This document shows, piece after piece, positions 21,488 through 31,520 of a DNA stretch of 64,000 bases. Numbering within the stretch: the stretch's first letter is position 1; every line of letters begins with the position of its first letter. The notes below the pieces were generated by a model. The model saw only the letters and a list, made by a program, of their open reading frames with translations. It ran no database searches and was not told where the DNA came from. This DNA is from Rhizophlyctis rosea (taxonomy: Eukaryota; Chytridiomycota; Chytridiomycetes; Rhizophlyctidales; Rhizophlyctidaceae): the NCBI GenBank assembly GCA_027596075.1, contig JADGJC010000170.1, positions 15,428 through 79,427 of the forward strand, in the 5' to 3' direction. A program made the translations under genes and the position numbers.

Positions 21488-22704
21488 CTAATCTAAAGCT
21501 AAGGCACTACCGAAAGGCGCTGTAAAGTTTCCAAATGCAAAGGCTCCGACCGAAAGCCCTGCGATGACAGCAACTATGAGACCTACATTAAACGTTACGA
21601 CTAGCAGAATGAGAGAAACGGTCATCAGGCTGCCCAAAAGAGTCATGATCGCCCTGACACTAGATATACTTAGAGACCGTAAGAAGGCGCGGATCTTGGC
21701 TACCCATCCCCCACCTCTTCCCGGTGCACCACCCGCCCGTCCCAACAACGGTTCCTCGTCCTCATCATCCGACCCCCGTCTCACCCCCGGCTCAACGCCG
21801 CGTCCCCCACCGTTGGATGCAGCCCTGTCCATCTGTCCGCGCTCTTCTAACGTCCACTTTCGCTCCATTGAAAACACGAGAGCGCGTTGACCCTGATGCA
21901 GGACTGCGAAGAGGAATGCTACGACGAATGCGATGATGAGCTGGGTGGTGTTGCGCGCTATGATGTTGGGCAAAATGATATACTCTGGAGCGCCTATGTG
22001 CAGGTAGGGCCGGAATATGGGGAGTGATGGAGTTTCTTCCGGTGGAGGAGAGAGCGGAGGGGATGGGCATATTGGGAAAGCGGGATCTGTTCCGTTACAG
22101 AAGGCGGTGAAGTCGGTACAGGAAGGTAAAGTAGGAGTTTCTTGGCAAAACTTCGAGTAGAGTGCGAGAGGATCGCATTTTGATGTCGGCTCCTTGCATT
22201 CTGCGCATCCATCGCGTGGGTTTGCATCGCAGAGTTTGCGAACGTGGGAAAGCGTGTCGTCACTTTTTGGCAGCAACGCGATAGGGTGTTCGTCTGCACA
22301 TTGCCGGACGACAGAACCATAGCGGCACAACTGAACGTATGTGCGGCAGCCGTTCAGAGAAGGACGCTCTTTACAAGCGGTTGCTAGTACCGTGAAGGGT
22401 CCGCAAAGGGTTTCATTACGAAGGCTTGCGGCTTCACACTGTCGGTGTACGCTACAGGCTGTAACGCGGGGATTCAGAGTTATATACGATATGGATGTCG
22501 CAAGCAGAAGTACTGACCTGTCAGATAAGGAGTCTCGGAACACACATCGTTTACCATTGGCCCCACCCTTGTGGAAGCAAGTGTAAAGTCCGCGCAGCCA
22601 AGGCGCGCTGGGTCAAGAACACAATCCAAGTTATCTCGTTGTGCATGCACCAAACTCGTAAGCAAGAGGCTGGTGGCCAAGAGGCCTTCTGACAGAAGTT
22701 TCAT
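21488..22704 (-). CDS. Ctr-like copper transporter with cysteine-rich ectodomain
   Basis: Two exons (22704..22518, 22458..21488) encode 385 residues. A signal peptide (MKLLSEGLLATSLLLTSLVHA) leads a ~190-residue ectodomain with about two dozen cysteines in regularly spaced short C-x(n)-C units, for example CSVHRQC and GCAECKEP. A Pro-rich linker follows. The first membrane helix is LIIAFVVAFLFAVLHQGQ. A charged cytoplasmic loop (SDDEDEEPLL) then leads into the two close-packed helices SLMTVSLILLVVTFNVGLIV and AVIAGLSVGAFAFG. The final G-x3-G helix and three-helix layout match Ctr-family copper transporters. Cysteines replace the usual Met-rich ectodomain motifs, and the M-x3-M of helix 2 is degenerate. 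Copper import at the plasma or vacuolar membrane is inferred. Confidence 0.65.
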
Positions 22705-23051
22705 CCTATGTATCCTATGTGATATAAAGACCTCAATGAAAAGTAGTCCAAGGGGTGGTAATACAGAGGAAAGATGGAAAAGGGATTGGAAGCGAATTTA
22801 GCAGGTCTGGTGCTGCGCATGTGGGTTCAGAACCCCAAGGCAAGCATGGCATCGATGTGTGACACAGTATGACACCCCCCCAGGTCCCACACTCAAACCT
22901 TGTTCGCTCGTTCCGGACGGGCTCAGGGAAGGGGCGGCAGGTTGCGTGCCCCATTCTCAGCCACCCCGCTCCCCCTTGCACTTCAAAAGGCTGGTATGGC
23001 GGGCTGGAAACCCCTCCTTCAAATCCTTTTCGCACTTGCAAACGCAATAAG
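22705..23051. promoter_or_regulatory. divergent promoter region
   Basis: 347 bp between the minus-strand Ctr-like gene and the plus-strand NTF2/SnoaL-like gene. Both promoters must lie here. A short run of eight C at 22875-22882 is the only visible oddity. Confidence 0.4.
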
Positions 23052-24083
23052 ATGGTCGCAACACTAAAAGCAGAGTGGGAGTATTTGCGGAGATTCCGAG
23101 GAACACCTCCCGCGTCAGCACCTCTGTACTTCCACCCGGACTGCCAAGTTCTGTATATCGCCACAGGCCAATCATATGCTGGGTTGTCGCAAGTCGAACA
23201 ACTGTTCGCCGAACTGCGACGAACCTTTATGTATGTTGAAAACGTAGAGGTCATCAGCACTGCATATGGCGAAGCGTCGGGAACAGTTACTGAAGAGTCG
23301 GTTTGGACAATCCGGTATGAAAATTCGTCCTTATTTTTGTATCGCGTTGCCTTCCATTGCATTTGTTTACAATCACGGACATAGGCACAATACAAACATG
23401 GAATGGCTCGCTCCGGGGCTGCGGGAGAGTGGGGAGATGATCAAGCTGTTGATCTGCACTGTCAGCGAGATTAGAGAAGGGAAGATAAAGAACCAGCGCA
23501 TATATTGGGACAATGCTTATGTGTTGCGAACGTATGTGCATTTGGGAGAAAAGAAAGACGTTATCAGCTTTGGATCACAAGACGATGTTGAAGCTTACGT
23601 GTGTCTTTGTAGGTTGAAGGCACTGCCGCAGAGTGTTACAAGCCGCGGTAAACAAATCGTTTTGCGGACAGCAACTCCGGCGGTTGTCGATCAAGCAATT
23701 GCAGCCATCGATGGTGCATCTGTCGACGTACCAGAGCAAGAGCCGGAAGTTCACAGCCCTGCCCTGGCCAGAAGGGTAGAGCCTCAAGCAGCAAGTGGGC
23801 TAGTAGGTGGCGCTCCAAGTACACCTCCTGTGATGGCCGCTTCCCAACCTGGAACGACAAGTAAGCAACGAGCGAAGTCATTTAGGAACGTTGAGCTTGA
23901 GGTGACATTGGATATTCTTCAGCAAAACAAGAATTCCCCACCACCGGCGGGAAGCGTACATCTACTCGTTTGTATGGCAAGCCTCCGGTAAAGTCATGTA
24001 CCACGCTCAATAAATTTACTTATCGGAAGGAACTAAAGTTTGCCATTGTACAGGGCGGGCAATCCAGCATCTCATTCGGCTAA
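23052..24083 (+). CDS. NTF2/SnoaL-like domain protein with C-terminal PPGG..SS..FG tail
   Basis: Four exons (23052..23314, 23385..23860, 23923..23987, 24054..24083) encode 277 residues. Residues 1-150 form an NTF2/SnoaL-like fold: an N-terminal helix with FRGTPPASAPLYFHPDC, a METWLAPG-like block at NMEWLAPGL, and the strand pair KNQRIYWDNAYVLRTYVHL typical of this family. A low-complexity Ala/Pro/Ser linker follows. The C-terminus, after two small introns, is RLYGKPPGGQSSISFG, a motif like the tails of SPIRAL1 and HN1/Jupiter microtubule-associated proteins. Without the last two splices the frame would end in an unrelated sequence at 23991, so the tail supports this model. The role is unknown; an adaptor function is a guess. 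Confidence 0.72.
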
Positions 24084-24233
24084 GATCAATCAGGAGACTG
24101 AGTTCGTATCTGGGATTTTCGTCCGTAAAATTATACATATACAAGGGTATAATAGACTATATCAAAGGCAACAGAAGAGTACTGAATTTACGCGTTTTTG
24201 ACGTGCACATCGCTTGCAACTACAACTATTGCA

Positions 24234-25148
24234 CTATGAGGCTGGGACTGCATTGGCTGATTTCGTCGCGCCTACTACGCCAGAGTCTTCCCAAGTGTCA
24301 GTCGTGGCGAAAGGATCATCCTCCAGCACGTCATGCGCTTCCTCATTTTTCATATTATCTGCCATTATGGTCGCCCTCCCCTCTGCAGCTCGCGATGTTT
24401 CTACCCGTCTCCTCGTCTCAATCTCCTTATTCCGCTTCTCTATCTCCCTATCTACATATCTCTGCATATCCCCCTCCGTCCCCTCCGCCCTCTGCTGCTT
24501 CACCCTCTCATACTCCGCACGGAACCGCAAATCTCTCTGTAACACCTGGGCGTCGTGTATCCGACTAATCCGATTGAAGTTAGCAAGCATGAGACTTCCA
24601 CCCAGTAATGCTGCCACACCGATCATAAGTGCCATTTTGCCATTCGACATGTAAATGGGGCCTTTGTTCATCTTTGACGGATCCCACGTTATGTCTTCAG
24701 CGGGTGCCCAATCTTCATGCTTTGCCCATTTTGCGTAAGTAGAGGTGGAGGACTGGGAATAGGCGTATTGTTGATTGGGGGATGGGTATGAGGAGGAGTA
24801 GGAGGTAGAGGATCGGAATGAGGCGTCTCTGTCGTGGAAAGATCGTTTGGCAGGGTCTGATAGGATATCATAAGCTTGGACTATCTTGAGAAATTGTTCG
24901 TGGTCGGCGGAGTTGGGCTTCGTGGAGGTTTTGGGCTTTGCGTCTGGCTCGTCGTTATTGGATCGGTCGGGGTGGTACTTGAAGACCTTCTTGTAGTATG
25001 CTTTCTTGATCTCTTTTGCCGTGGCGGTTTTCGAAACTCCTAATGTTTGGTAGGGGCAGAAGCCATGGTGTGAAGAGGCGTAACGGCGGAAAAATATTCT
25101 GGCGGGTGCATGTCGTCGGACCGGTGAAGCACAGAGTCGCGCTAACAT
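24234..25148 (-). CDS. mitochondrial J-domain protein with one membrane helix
   Basis: A single exon encodes 304 residues from the ATG at 25148; the frame stays open to 25289, but the shorter start gives a good mitochondrial presequence (MLARLCASPVRRHAPARIFF). A J-domain follows at residues ~33-105: YQTLGVSKTATAKEIKKAYY, then the catalytic HPD in FKYHPDRS, and AYDILSDPAKRSFHD. A Ser/Tyr-rich linker leads to one membrane helix (MALMIGVAALLGGSLMLANF), then a charged coiled-coil tail. J-domains stimulate Hsp70 ATPase activity, so this is probably an inner-membrane co-chaperone resembling DNAJC4/DNAJC30-type proteins. The exact orthologue is unclear. It is convergent with the SnoaL-like gene, 150 bp apart. 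Confidence 0.85.
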   Translation of the reverse strand: MLARLCASPVRRHAPARIFFRRYASSHHGFCPYQTLGVSKTATAKEIKKAYYKKVFKYHPDRSNNDEPDAKPKTSTKPNSADHEQFLKIVQAYDILSDPAKRSFHDRDASFRSSTSYSSSYPSPNQQYAYSQSSTSTYAKWAKHEDWAPAEDITWDPSKMNKGPIYMSNGKMALMIGVAALLGGSLMLANFNRISRIHDAQVLQRDLRFRAEYERVKQQRAEGTEGDMQRYVDREIEKRNKEIETRRRVETSRAAEGRATIMADNMKNEEAHDVLEDDPFATTDTWEDSGVVGATKSANAVPAS

Positions 25149-25541
25149 GTTATCAAATATTAAAGTATAAAATAGTGCTGGTTGGAATGTGTCCGCCGAA
25201 AACCTGGTTAATAGACTATCAGTGCGTTCGCAATGTTGAAGAGAAAGGCAACGTAACGAATGTGTTGGGGCCAGGTGGAGGAAGAGCACAGAGCGAAGGG
25301 TGGTGGGCGATACCGTGCCACCGTGGCGCCGTTAGATCGCGATTTGGCATCAAACCGGTGGATTGTGCCAATAGCAGCCACAATAAACCACTGCATTACA
25401 AAGGGAATGGAATTATGGAACGCGTCTGTTACTAATGACTCTCACATCTTCCCCATCATCTCTCTCTTTATAAGATCGCGTGTCTGAGAACCGATTGAAG
25501 TTGCTGAGATAACAATACCATCATAAGTCCTGGCGACCACT
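25149..25541. promoter_or_regulatory. divergent promoter region
   Basis: 393 bp between the minus-strand J-protein gene and the plus-strand FAX-like gene. A TATA-like ttataag lies about 70 bases upstream of the FAX-like start. Nothing else is recognised. Confidence 0.4.
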
Positions 25542-26468
25542 ATGTCTTCCACCCTGTTCTTCGATAACATTTTGACAGTTTTGTCCACGACGCATCCGGC
25601 CATCTTGGTCGCGTCTGCAGCAGTGGCCCTTACTGCAGCTTTTACCCTTCTTCGTCCAAAGACCTCTTCCCCGAATAACTCCACTCTGAATACCACAAAG
25701 TTCCCCCGCAACACAGTCATCCTCCACCATGCTGGCCCCGACAAAAAGCACGCCCTACCCTCCGCGTCCCTCTTCGTCGTCAAGCTCGAATCCTACCTCC
25801 GAATAACGCAAACACCTTACCAAACGAACTTCACCCTCAGCTCGTCCGAGCGTCCAAAGGGAAAGATGCCCTTCATATCCTACAACTCCCTTGTCATGGG
25901 CGACTCATCCCTCATAATCTCTCATTTAACATCCGAATCCATCACCGCCCTTCCGAACCCGGACCTCCCCCTCACGCCCTCCCAGAAAGCTTTGGGCACG
26001 GCGATAAAAGCTTTAGTGGAAGACAAGCTCTACTGGATCCAAGTCCGTCTTCGCTGGGGAGAAGGCTTCCACGATTACATCTACCCCACATTCTTCCGGC
26101 CAATCCCTTTCCCCATCAATTACATCGTGTCTCGTCAAATGCGATCGGGAACCCTTGCAATGTTGAACGCTCAGGGCACTGGCCGCCACACCATCCCCGA
26201 GCTCTTCGAATTCTGGAAAACTGACATTGAAGCCCTTTCGGTGTTGTTGGGGTCCAATGCCTACGTTTTGGGTGATCAGCCGTCCAGTTTTGACTGCGTT
26301 GTGTTTGGGTTTTTGTACAACGTTATTGCGGTGAAGGAATTGGCACCCGAGTTCAGAAGGGTGGTGATGGAGAAGAAGAATTTGGTGGATTATACGGATC
26401 GATTCTTGAGGAGTTGGTGGCCGGAGTTGGTGGACAAAGTAGAGAAAGATGGGCTTCTATTACCTTAG
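25542..26468 (+). CDS. FAX/metaxin-type glutathione S-transferase-like membrane protein
   Basis: An intronless frame of 308 residues. The N-terminus carries one membrane helix (PAILVASAAVALTAAFTLL). It is followed by a thioredoxin-fold GST_N-like part: NTVILHHAGP, LESYLRITQTPYQ, KGKMPFISYNSLVMGDSSLI. A helical GST_C-like part then holds LEDKLYW-like VEDKLYWIQVRLRW and YVLGDQPSSFDCVVFGFL. This is the layout of failed-axon-connections (FAX) and Cd-related GST-like proteins and is close to metaxins. No catalytic Ser or Cys is evident at the usual position, so enzymatic activity is doubtful. It is probably anchored in the ER or outer mitochondrial membrane (inference). Confidence 0.82.
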   Translation: MSSTLFFDNILTVLSTTHPAILVASAAVALTAAFTLLRPKTSSPNNSTLNTTKFPRNTVILHHAGPDKKHALPSASLFVVKLESYLRITQTPYQTNFTLSSSERPKGKMPFISYNSLVMGDSSLIISHLTSESITALPNPDLPLTPSQKALGTAIKALVEDKLYWIQVRLRWGEGFHDYIYPTFFRPIPFPINYIVSRQMRSGTLAMLNAQGTGRHTIPELFEFWKTDIEALSVLLGSNAYVLGDQPSSFDCVVFGFLYNVIAVKELAPEFRRVVMEKKNLVDYTDRFLRSWWPELVDKVEKDGLLLP

Positions 26469-26713
26469 AACATTTTGTAGAACAATTTGTCACAGCGATA
26501 GATAGCTTCTGATGTTGCCATAGATCACCCCAATAAGTCATGTGTAAAGTATAGAACAGTCTCCTATGTAGTTGACTTTGACTAAATGTGTACCATCTCT
26601 ATTTGCAACTTTAAAACAACTATTCACATATAGTTCATGAATGCTACGACCAGTTGTAACCCATCCCAATCTTCTACCTGTGCATATGAAATCCTCCAAT
26701 CGTGATTGGACCC

Positions 26714-27653
26714 TTACAAACTGGCAGCGACCAAACCCAACGCACCAACCAATCCGTAAACCATTTTGGAAGCGACGTTCACGACCGCCCCGCTGTCATG
26801 CCCAGCATGGCCACCAGTAGCGTTCCCCCCAGCAGTAGCATTCACCTTCCCTACATCCGGCGCACTGACACTGGCTTGCACAGCCGGGAAGGCAACGGGG
26901 TATCCTGCGGGAATTTGCTCATCAGGTCCACCGGTCGCATTAGCGGGGTAGATGTTGGCACATCCGATGCGGGCGCCCGTGCTGTTGTGCACCACGATGG
27001 AGTGGCCGATGATGTTGGAGACGTTGAAGGTTGGGTCGACGGAAGTCGCCAGGGTGGAGTTTGTGAGGCCGTGCACGTCCATGGACATGCCGGACGGGGC
27101 GTGGGCAGTGACGTTACCCCATTTGCCCGCAAGGTCTCCGATTTCGTAGGAGGTGATGTTGCCCGGCGTTGAGAGGGAAATGGTAGCGTTGTATGGGTTG
27201 AGATGGGGCCCAGTGGTAGAACAGTTGCTGTTTTATAAAAGAGTGGGCATCAATGATTTGTTCTCGATTGACCGGGACCTTAACCGCTATCACGCCTTAC
27301 CCATTGCTGACAAGCAGGTTGTGGATGTGGTATTGGTACGGCCCCTGGTCAGCCTACACGACACAGAAACAGTCAGACTTCTCTTTGCGAAGTATCACAT
27401 TGGACATAAACCCTACCGGCAGATGGTTTGCAACCCAAATCGCACTTCCGCCGTTCGCCTGAACGAAAGTCACGTTGAAGTGGACAGTGTTGTTGTGGAT
27501 TATGGCGACAGCAGTTTGCGGTGCGGAAGTTGATTCGGTAGGGTTTGGTGCACTAGCGTTTGCGGTTGCGGTCGGAGAGGCAACGTCCGTGGTCGACTGA
27601 GCACTGACCGAGCAGGCAGCAAAGAGGAGAGCGATGAGCGATTTGGTGTGCAT
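26714..27653 (-). CDS. GPI-anchored Cu-only-type superoxide dismutase
   Basis: Three exons (27653..27417, 27344..27301, 27227..26714) encode 264 residues. A signal peptide (MHTKSLIALLFAACSVSA) and a Ser/Thr linker precede a Cu/Zn-SOD fold. Copper ligands are visible in YHIHNLLV (two His), CSTTGPHLNPYN (bridging His) and IIGHSIVVHNSTGARIGC (fourth His). The zinc loop is short and reads YEIGDLAGKWGN, without the usual extra His ligands, as in the extracellular Cu-only SODs of fungi. The C-terminus has a Gly/His/Asp-rich spacer and a hydrophobic tail (MVYGLVGALGLVAASL) consistent with a GPI signal. It should remove superoxide at the cell surface. A TATA box lies about 100 bases upstream. Confidence 0.85.
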
Positions 27654-27750
27654 GGTGTTGTTTTCTCTTTGATGAAGGTTACGAAGAATGTTTCAGGGTT
27701 GATCACAAACTTCTAAAAACTGCAACGGGGAAAGGAGGCAGCCTCTCCTC

Positions 27751-27756
27751 TTTATA
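27751..27756 (-). promoter_or_regulatory. TATA box candidate of the SOD gene
   Basis: TATAAA on the minus strand, about 100 bases upstream of the ATG at 27653 and inside a purine-rich leader (gactataaagagg). Confidence 0.45.
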
Positions 27757-28618
27757 GTCGAAGATCGCACGTCGCTCAAAATAGAACAATTCCATCTTTC
27801 TCCACAGCGCGCGACACCCTGCCAGCCCTGCACCATTCCACCATTCCACCATCAGTCAGATGAGGCTCATTTGGCCGGCCTGTGGGAAAACACGAGGGTG
27901 TGGAAATCACTGGGAAATGGGGGCGCCACAGAAATTATTTACGTCAACAAGGGAAACACAAACCTTGTTGCATAAACGGAACTGTGCATATCGGTGATGG
28001 CTGGCGCGGCCTGTGGAGGTTCAAAAACTCAAAGTCGAAATGACTATTGAACAGCAAAAATGCCGCGCGTTGTACACATGGCAGCTATGAAGCTATGGTT
28101 GTGTCCCGATGAATTGATCTCGATGCCGATAGATGAACGTCTTCAAGGCTATTCGAAGATTGTTAATTTGTTAATACCTATTATCACTAGTCTTCGTTTT
28201 ACGTCCATTAGTACATCTTAATCAGGTTTATGCTTTATTCCATTGTGTATAAACCTATTCAACACGGCTGAAGGAAAGGGAAGTTGTATGTATTCGCGGC
28301 TCATTGGAAAGTGCTTTACTTCGCGGGGCCATGATATTAAGACATAGTTTTGAATGAGCGGTCCCATCCCGGACGAAAGAAAGGTCCAGGATGAATCATG
28401 ATCAGAAGAAAGAAAGTCATAAGATTGTATATATCCATCCAGAAGTATGGCCACCGCAATGTGCGTGAGCCGTGAGCGGATGCGATGTCAGACTGAATGC
28501 ACCATGATGGACTAGTGGCGGTCGCTTACTAACAGAGATTCGCTCGGATATTGCATTCGCCTTCAATAAGACGGGACACATTCACCGACCTACAAGTCTG
28601 TGAACTACCTGCTCCTAA
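27757..28618. other. intergenic
   Basis: Upstream of the SOD gene and downstream of the SCI1-like gene. The sequence between 28100 and 28460 is AT-rich. I find no gene, RNA or repeat in it apart from a short accattcc/accattcc duplication near 27835. Confidence 0.5.
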
Positions 28619-29820
28619 TCAGCCCAGCTTATGCTGCGAAGCCATCTGTCGGAACATGGCCAATGTTGCTTCCTCCTTTGCCCTGTGCGCCGCCACCTTA
28701 TCCGCCATACTCGCCGCCTTAGCTTCCCGTTCCGCCGTCCGTTGTTGCTCCCACCGTTCCTTCGCCTTAGATTGCCCAGCAACTCTACTCCGAAAATCAT
28801 CGCCACCCATCAAATCATGCTCTGCAATCTCCGGATCAACGTCCCGCTCTTGCTTATGATATGCGTTCTGTGCTCTCCGTTTCTCAATCATCGCCTCCCG
28901 CCCCGTCGCCTTAGGCGCTAGTTCCTCCATGACCACGTCGTGCGTTTGGCGAGCGTTTTTCGCATCCTTCTTTGCTAGTGCTCGTTGGTAGCGTCTGCGA
29001 TCTTCTTCGTCCATATCTTTGGCAGTATGTGTCAGCAATTGATGTGGATACGAGTGGCTCCAAGCAAGACCGACCTTCATCCTCCCCGAATCGACCACGA
29101 CTTGGACCTGCAACAGCCGGTCCTGACGGCATTGTTGGGCCTTGTTGAGGTCGTGCGGGTCTTCGGGGTGCGAGGAGTTCCGTGTTGTGTGTAGCAGAAT
29201 ACGTGCTATCGCGTGCGTTATCAAGATCGGCTTCACTCTGCAGGTTGATATGTCTGTAAGTTAACAATCAGCTTTTGCTTCATGGCGCTGATTGTATACC
29301 GTGTTTTTGAACTTCCAGGTGAATCCAGTCTTTTCTGCTGCCGGGATCTCGGATGATAGCATCTTTTTGTAGTACTTGGATGCAAGTTTCGCCTTGTTCC
29401 ACCTCCTGACGAACTGCACAAGATCGAACATTGGATGAGGACAAAGGTAACGAATATGCAACGATTTGAAAGGCGCAACGCAACCTACCTTCTTGAAGTA
29501 TCGCCTCGCCTCTTCTCCAGACAAATCAAAGAAATACAGGTTCTTCTCCTCTCGTAGCCAAGTTTGAAACTCGGTGGCCTTATTGTAATAGTCGTCTTCG
29601 GTAATTTCTGTGTAGGAAGTCCCTGTAAACAACTTGTGGCAGAAAAGGGTTCCGCGCGACCTCTCCTCTCACTTGGTATCAAGTCTCTAGCCTTTTTGAC
29701 AGCTTCGGTCTCGCTATCGTCGTCTGATGTGCGGTCATGCTTTCGGCGTTTTTCTGGCCTGTCCGCCTTTTTCCGCTTGCTGGAGTCGTCGTCTTGGCTG
29801 TGTCGTTTCCGTGAAGTCAT
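28619..29820 (-). CDS. SCI1-like nuclear protein
   Basis: Five exons (29820..29673, 29622..29489, 29413..29300, 29237..29075, 29016..28619) encode 318 residues. The N-terminus is Lys/Arg/Ser/Asp-rich with nuclear-localisation-like KRKKADRPEKRRKH. A conserved domain follows: ITEDDYYNKATEFQTWLREE, LSGEEARRYFKK and RRWNKAKLASKYYKK. This matches the conserved block of plant style cell-cycle inhibitor 1 (SCI1) and its fungal relatives. The C-terminal half is a charged helix with GPTMPSG, MEELAPKATGREAMIEKRRA and DLMGGDDFRSR, seen in fungal members. SCI1 is nuclear and linked to cell proliferation in plants; a function in fungi is not established. Confidence 0.72.
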
Positions 29821-31520
29821 TCTTCCAGGGTATAAGGCGCCGCTGATATGAACAAAGTGCTGGTTGAGTGCCTGATATTTTCAGATGGAGCTTGCAAACG
29901 GTGAGGGTGAGGTGAGGGTGGGGAAAGACCTGGGCTGTCTTTCGCCAGTGGTAACCTTTAACCGGCACAGTTCAGAGAGTAGCTGCAGCTGCGAGCTATT
30001 TTGCTGCTCGTCGGCGTTCGCTCTTCTTGCCTGCTTTCAACTTTGGACCTTTCCAACCTTTCGTCCATGCGGTAGGCAGTCAACAGATGGAACACTTTCA
30101 ATGTAGTTTGCACACACATATATTCATATATATTACACATATAAACTATAATACCTAATATGTATGTACACCCGCAAAGTATATTTTACTTGCCCGCAAA
30201 CCCGGAGCCCCCAAAACTCCCCCTCGGCAAGGATCCATAAAAGCAAAGACAAGAACTGAAAAGCAAAAACCCCGCACCTGGTTGGTCTTGATAGCGTATC
30301 CACATCGAAGTCGAGAATCTGTAAACTTGCTATCAACACCCGCAGTACATTTTACTTGCCCCGCAAACCACGGAGCCCCATAACTCCCCCTCGGCAAGGA
30401 TCCAGTGCGAAAAGAAAGAGCGAAGAACAGTCATACCCAGTAGTTTACAGACTTGCCGGTCCTCTTGATGTCAACGAATCCACTCTGCGAAAGTTAGTAA
30501 AATCGCCCGCCAAAAGTATATTTTACTTGCCCGGCCCCGCAGCAACCCGCAACAGACTGCCCCTTCGGCAAGGTGGAATGCAAAAAAGAGAGGAAAGTGG
30601 GAAAAACGCGACATACCCAGTAGTTTACAGACTTGCCGGTCCTCTTGATGTCAGCGAATCCACTCTGCGAAAAGTTAGTAAACCGCCCGCCACAGTATAT
30701 TTTACTTGCCCGGCACCGTCCGCCATCCAAAGTCCCCTTCGACAAGATGAAAAGCAAAGAAGAAAGAAGAAAGCAAAAACTGTCATACCCAGCAGTTTAA
30801 GGACTTGCTGGTCCATGGTGATGGTTGATTATGACGATGGAAGTGGATGGGCAAGTGAAGGAGATGGAAGCGAGGACGAAATGTGTAAGAATGAGAATGT
30901 CTTGTGGTCAAGTCACGCAAATCCAATGATTGTGAGGCGCGTGATTGGAGAGGTAAATCGCAAAGATTTGAAAAAAGAAATAGCGAGGAGCAAAAAAATA
31001 TTGGAGGCGATGGGGGGGTGGGGGTATATATGCACTTTGTTGGTGGCACAGCACATGCCAAGCGACGATCACTGTCAAGTGACAGGAGGAGATGACGCGT
31101 TGATAGAAATGCAGTAGGCCCGGCAGGGCCTAGCAGGAGAGTCTTCTAATACCCCATCGTCCATCAACATAGTGTGTTCAAATGTGGCTTTCCTATCCCT
31201 GTTGGACTGCGATGTGCATGACGTCATTTCGGTACGGCCCATCGAGCTTGCTCAGTTTGCATCAGGAAGCATACTTGATAAAGGTTTCCCTTCATATGAA
31301 GAACCATGTGCAGAATGACGTGAACGCCGAAGACTGAAAAATGTAGGATATGCAAAAGTTTACGCGCCGTGGGAGGTTTTGTGCAGCTGGAAGGACCCTC
31401 GCGCAACGGTGGCACAGGCAGGCCTGGTCGAAGTTTCAAAGGAAGGAGCAGGGGTTGCTGCTTCGCGAAATGCTTTCGGTGTTCACCCCACGGCATGCAG
31501 CAGAGAAGGCAGACGTCATG
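29821..31520. other. gene-poor stretch with a tandem repeat array
   Basis: No supported gene. It holds the SCI1-like promoter, the ~170-bp repeat array (separate entry) and the 3' flank of the Bet2 gene. A plus-strand open frame of 253 codons (30356-31117) runs through the array, but its codons simply follow the repeat and it lacks recognisable domains. Confidence 0.45.
30170..30850 (+). repeat. four degenerate ~170-bp tandem repeats
   Basis: A landmark, (t)attttacttgccc, recurs at about 30181, 30349, 30519 and 30699, giving spacings of 168, 170 and 180 bases. Each unit continues with a GC-rich part ending in ccc(t/c)tcggcaagg or a variant, then an A-rich stretch (aaagaaag...). It then reaches atacccagtagtttacagac, followed by ttgccggtcctcttgatgtc and aatccactctgcgaaa before the next landmark. 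Copies 2 and 3 are the most alike; copies 1 and 4 have decayed. Confidence 0.85.

Noticed and set aside
22733..23395. 220-codon minus-strand open frame
   Set aside because: It is antisense to the first exon of the NTF2/SnoaL-like gene and shows no domain; the plus-strand gene has family motifs.
23861..23991. Read-through C-terminus of the SnoaL-like protein ending at 23991
   Set aside because: The spliced alternative gives a conserved-looking PPGG..SS..FG end with good donor and acceptor sites, while the read-through end resembles nothing.
21488..27653. A copper-handling cluster (Ctr-like transporter and Cu-only SOD)
   Set aside because: The two genes are 4 kb apart with three unrelated genes between them; no shared promoter motif is visible.
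30356..31117. 253-codon open frame across the repeat array
   Set aside because: Its sequence simply reflects the DNA repeats, with no recognisable domain. Kept only as part of the repeat finding.
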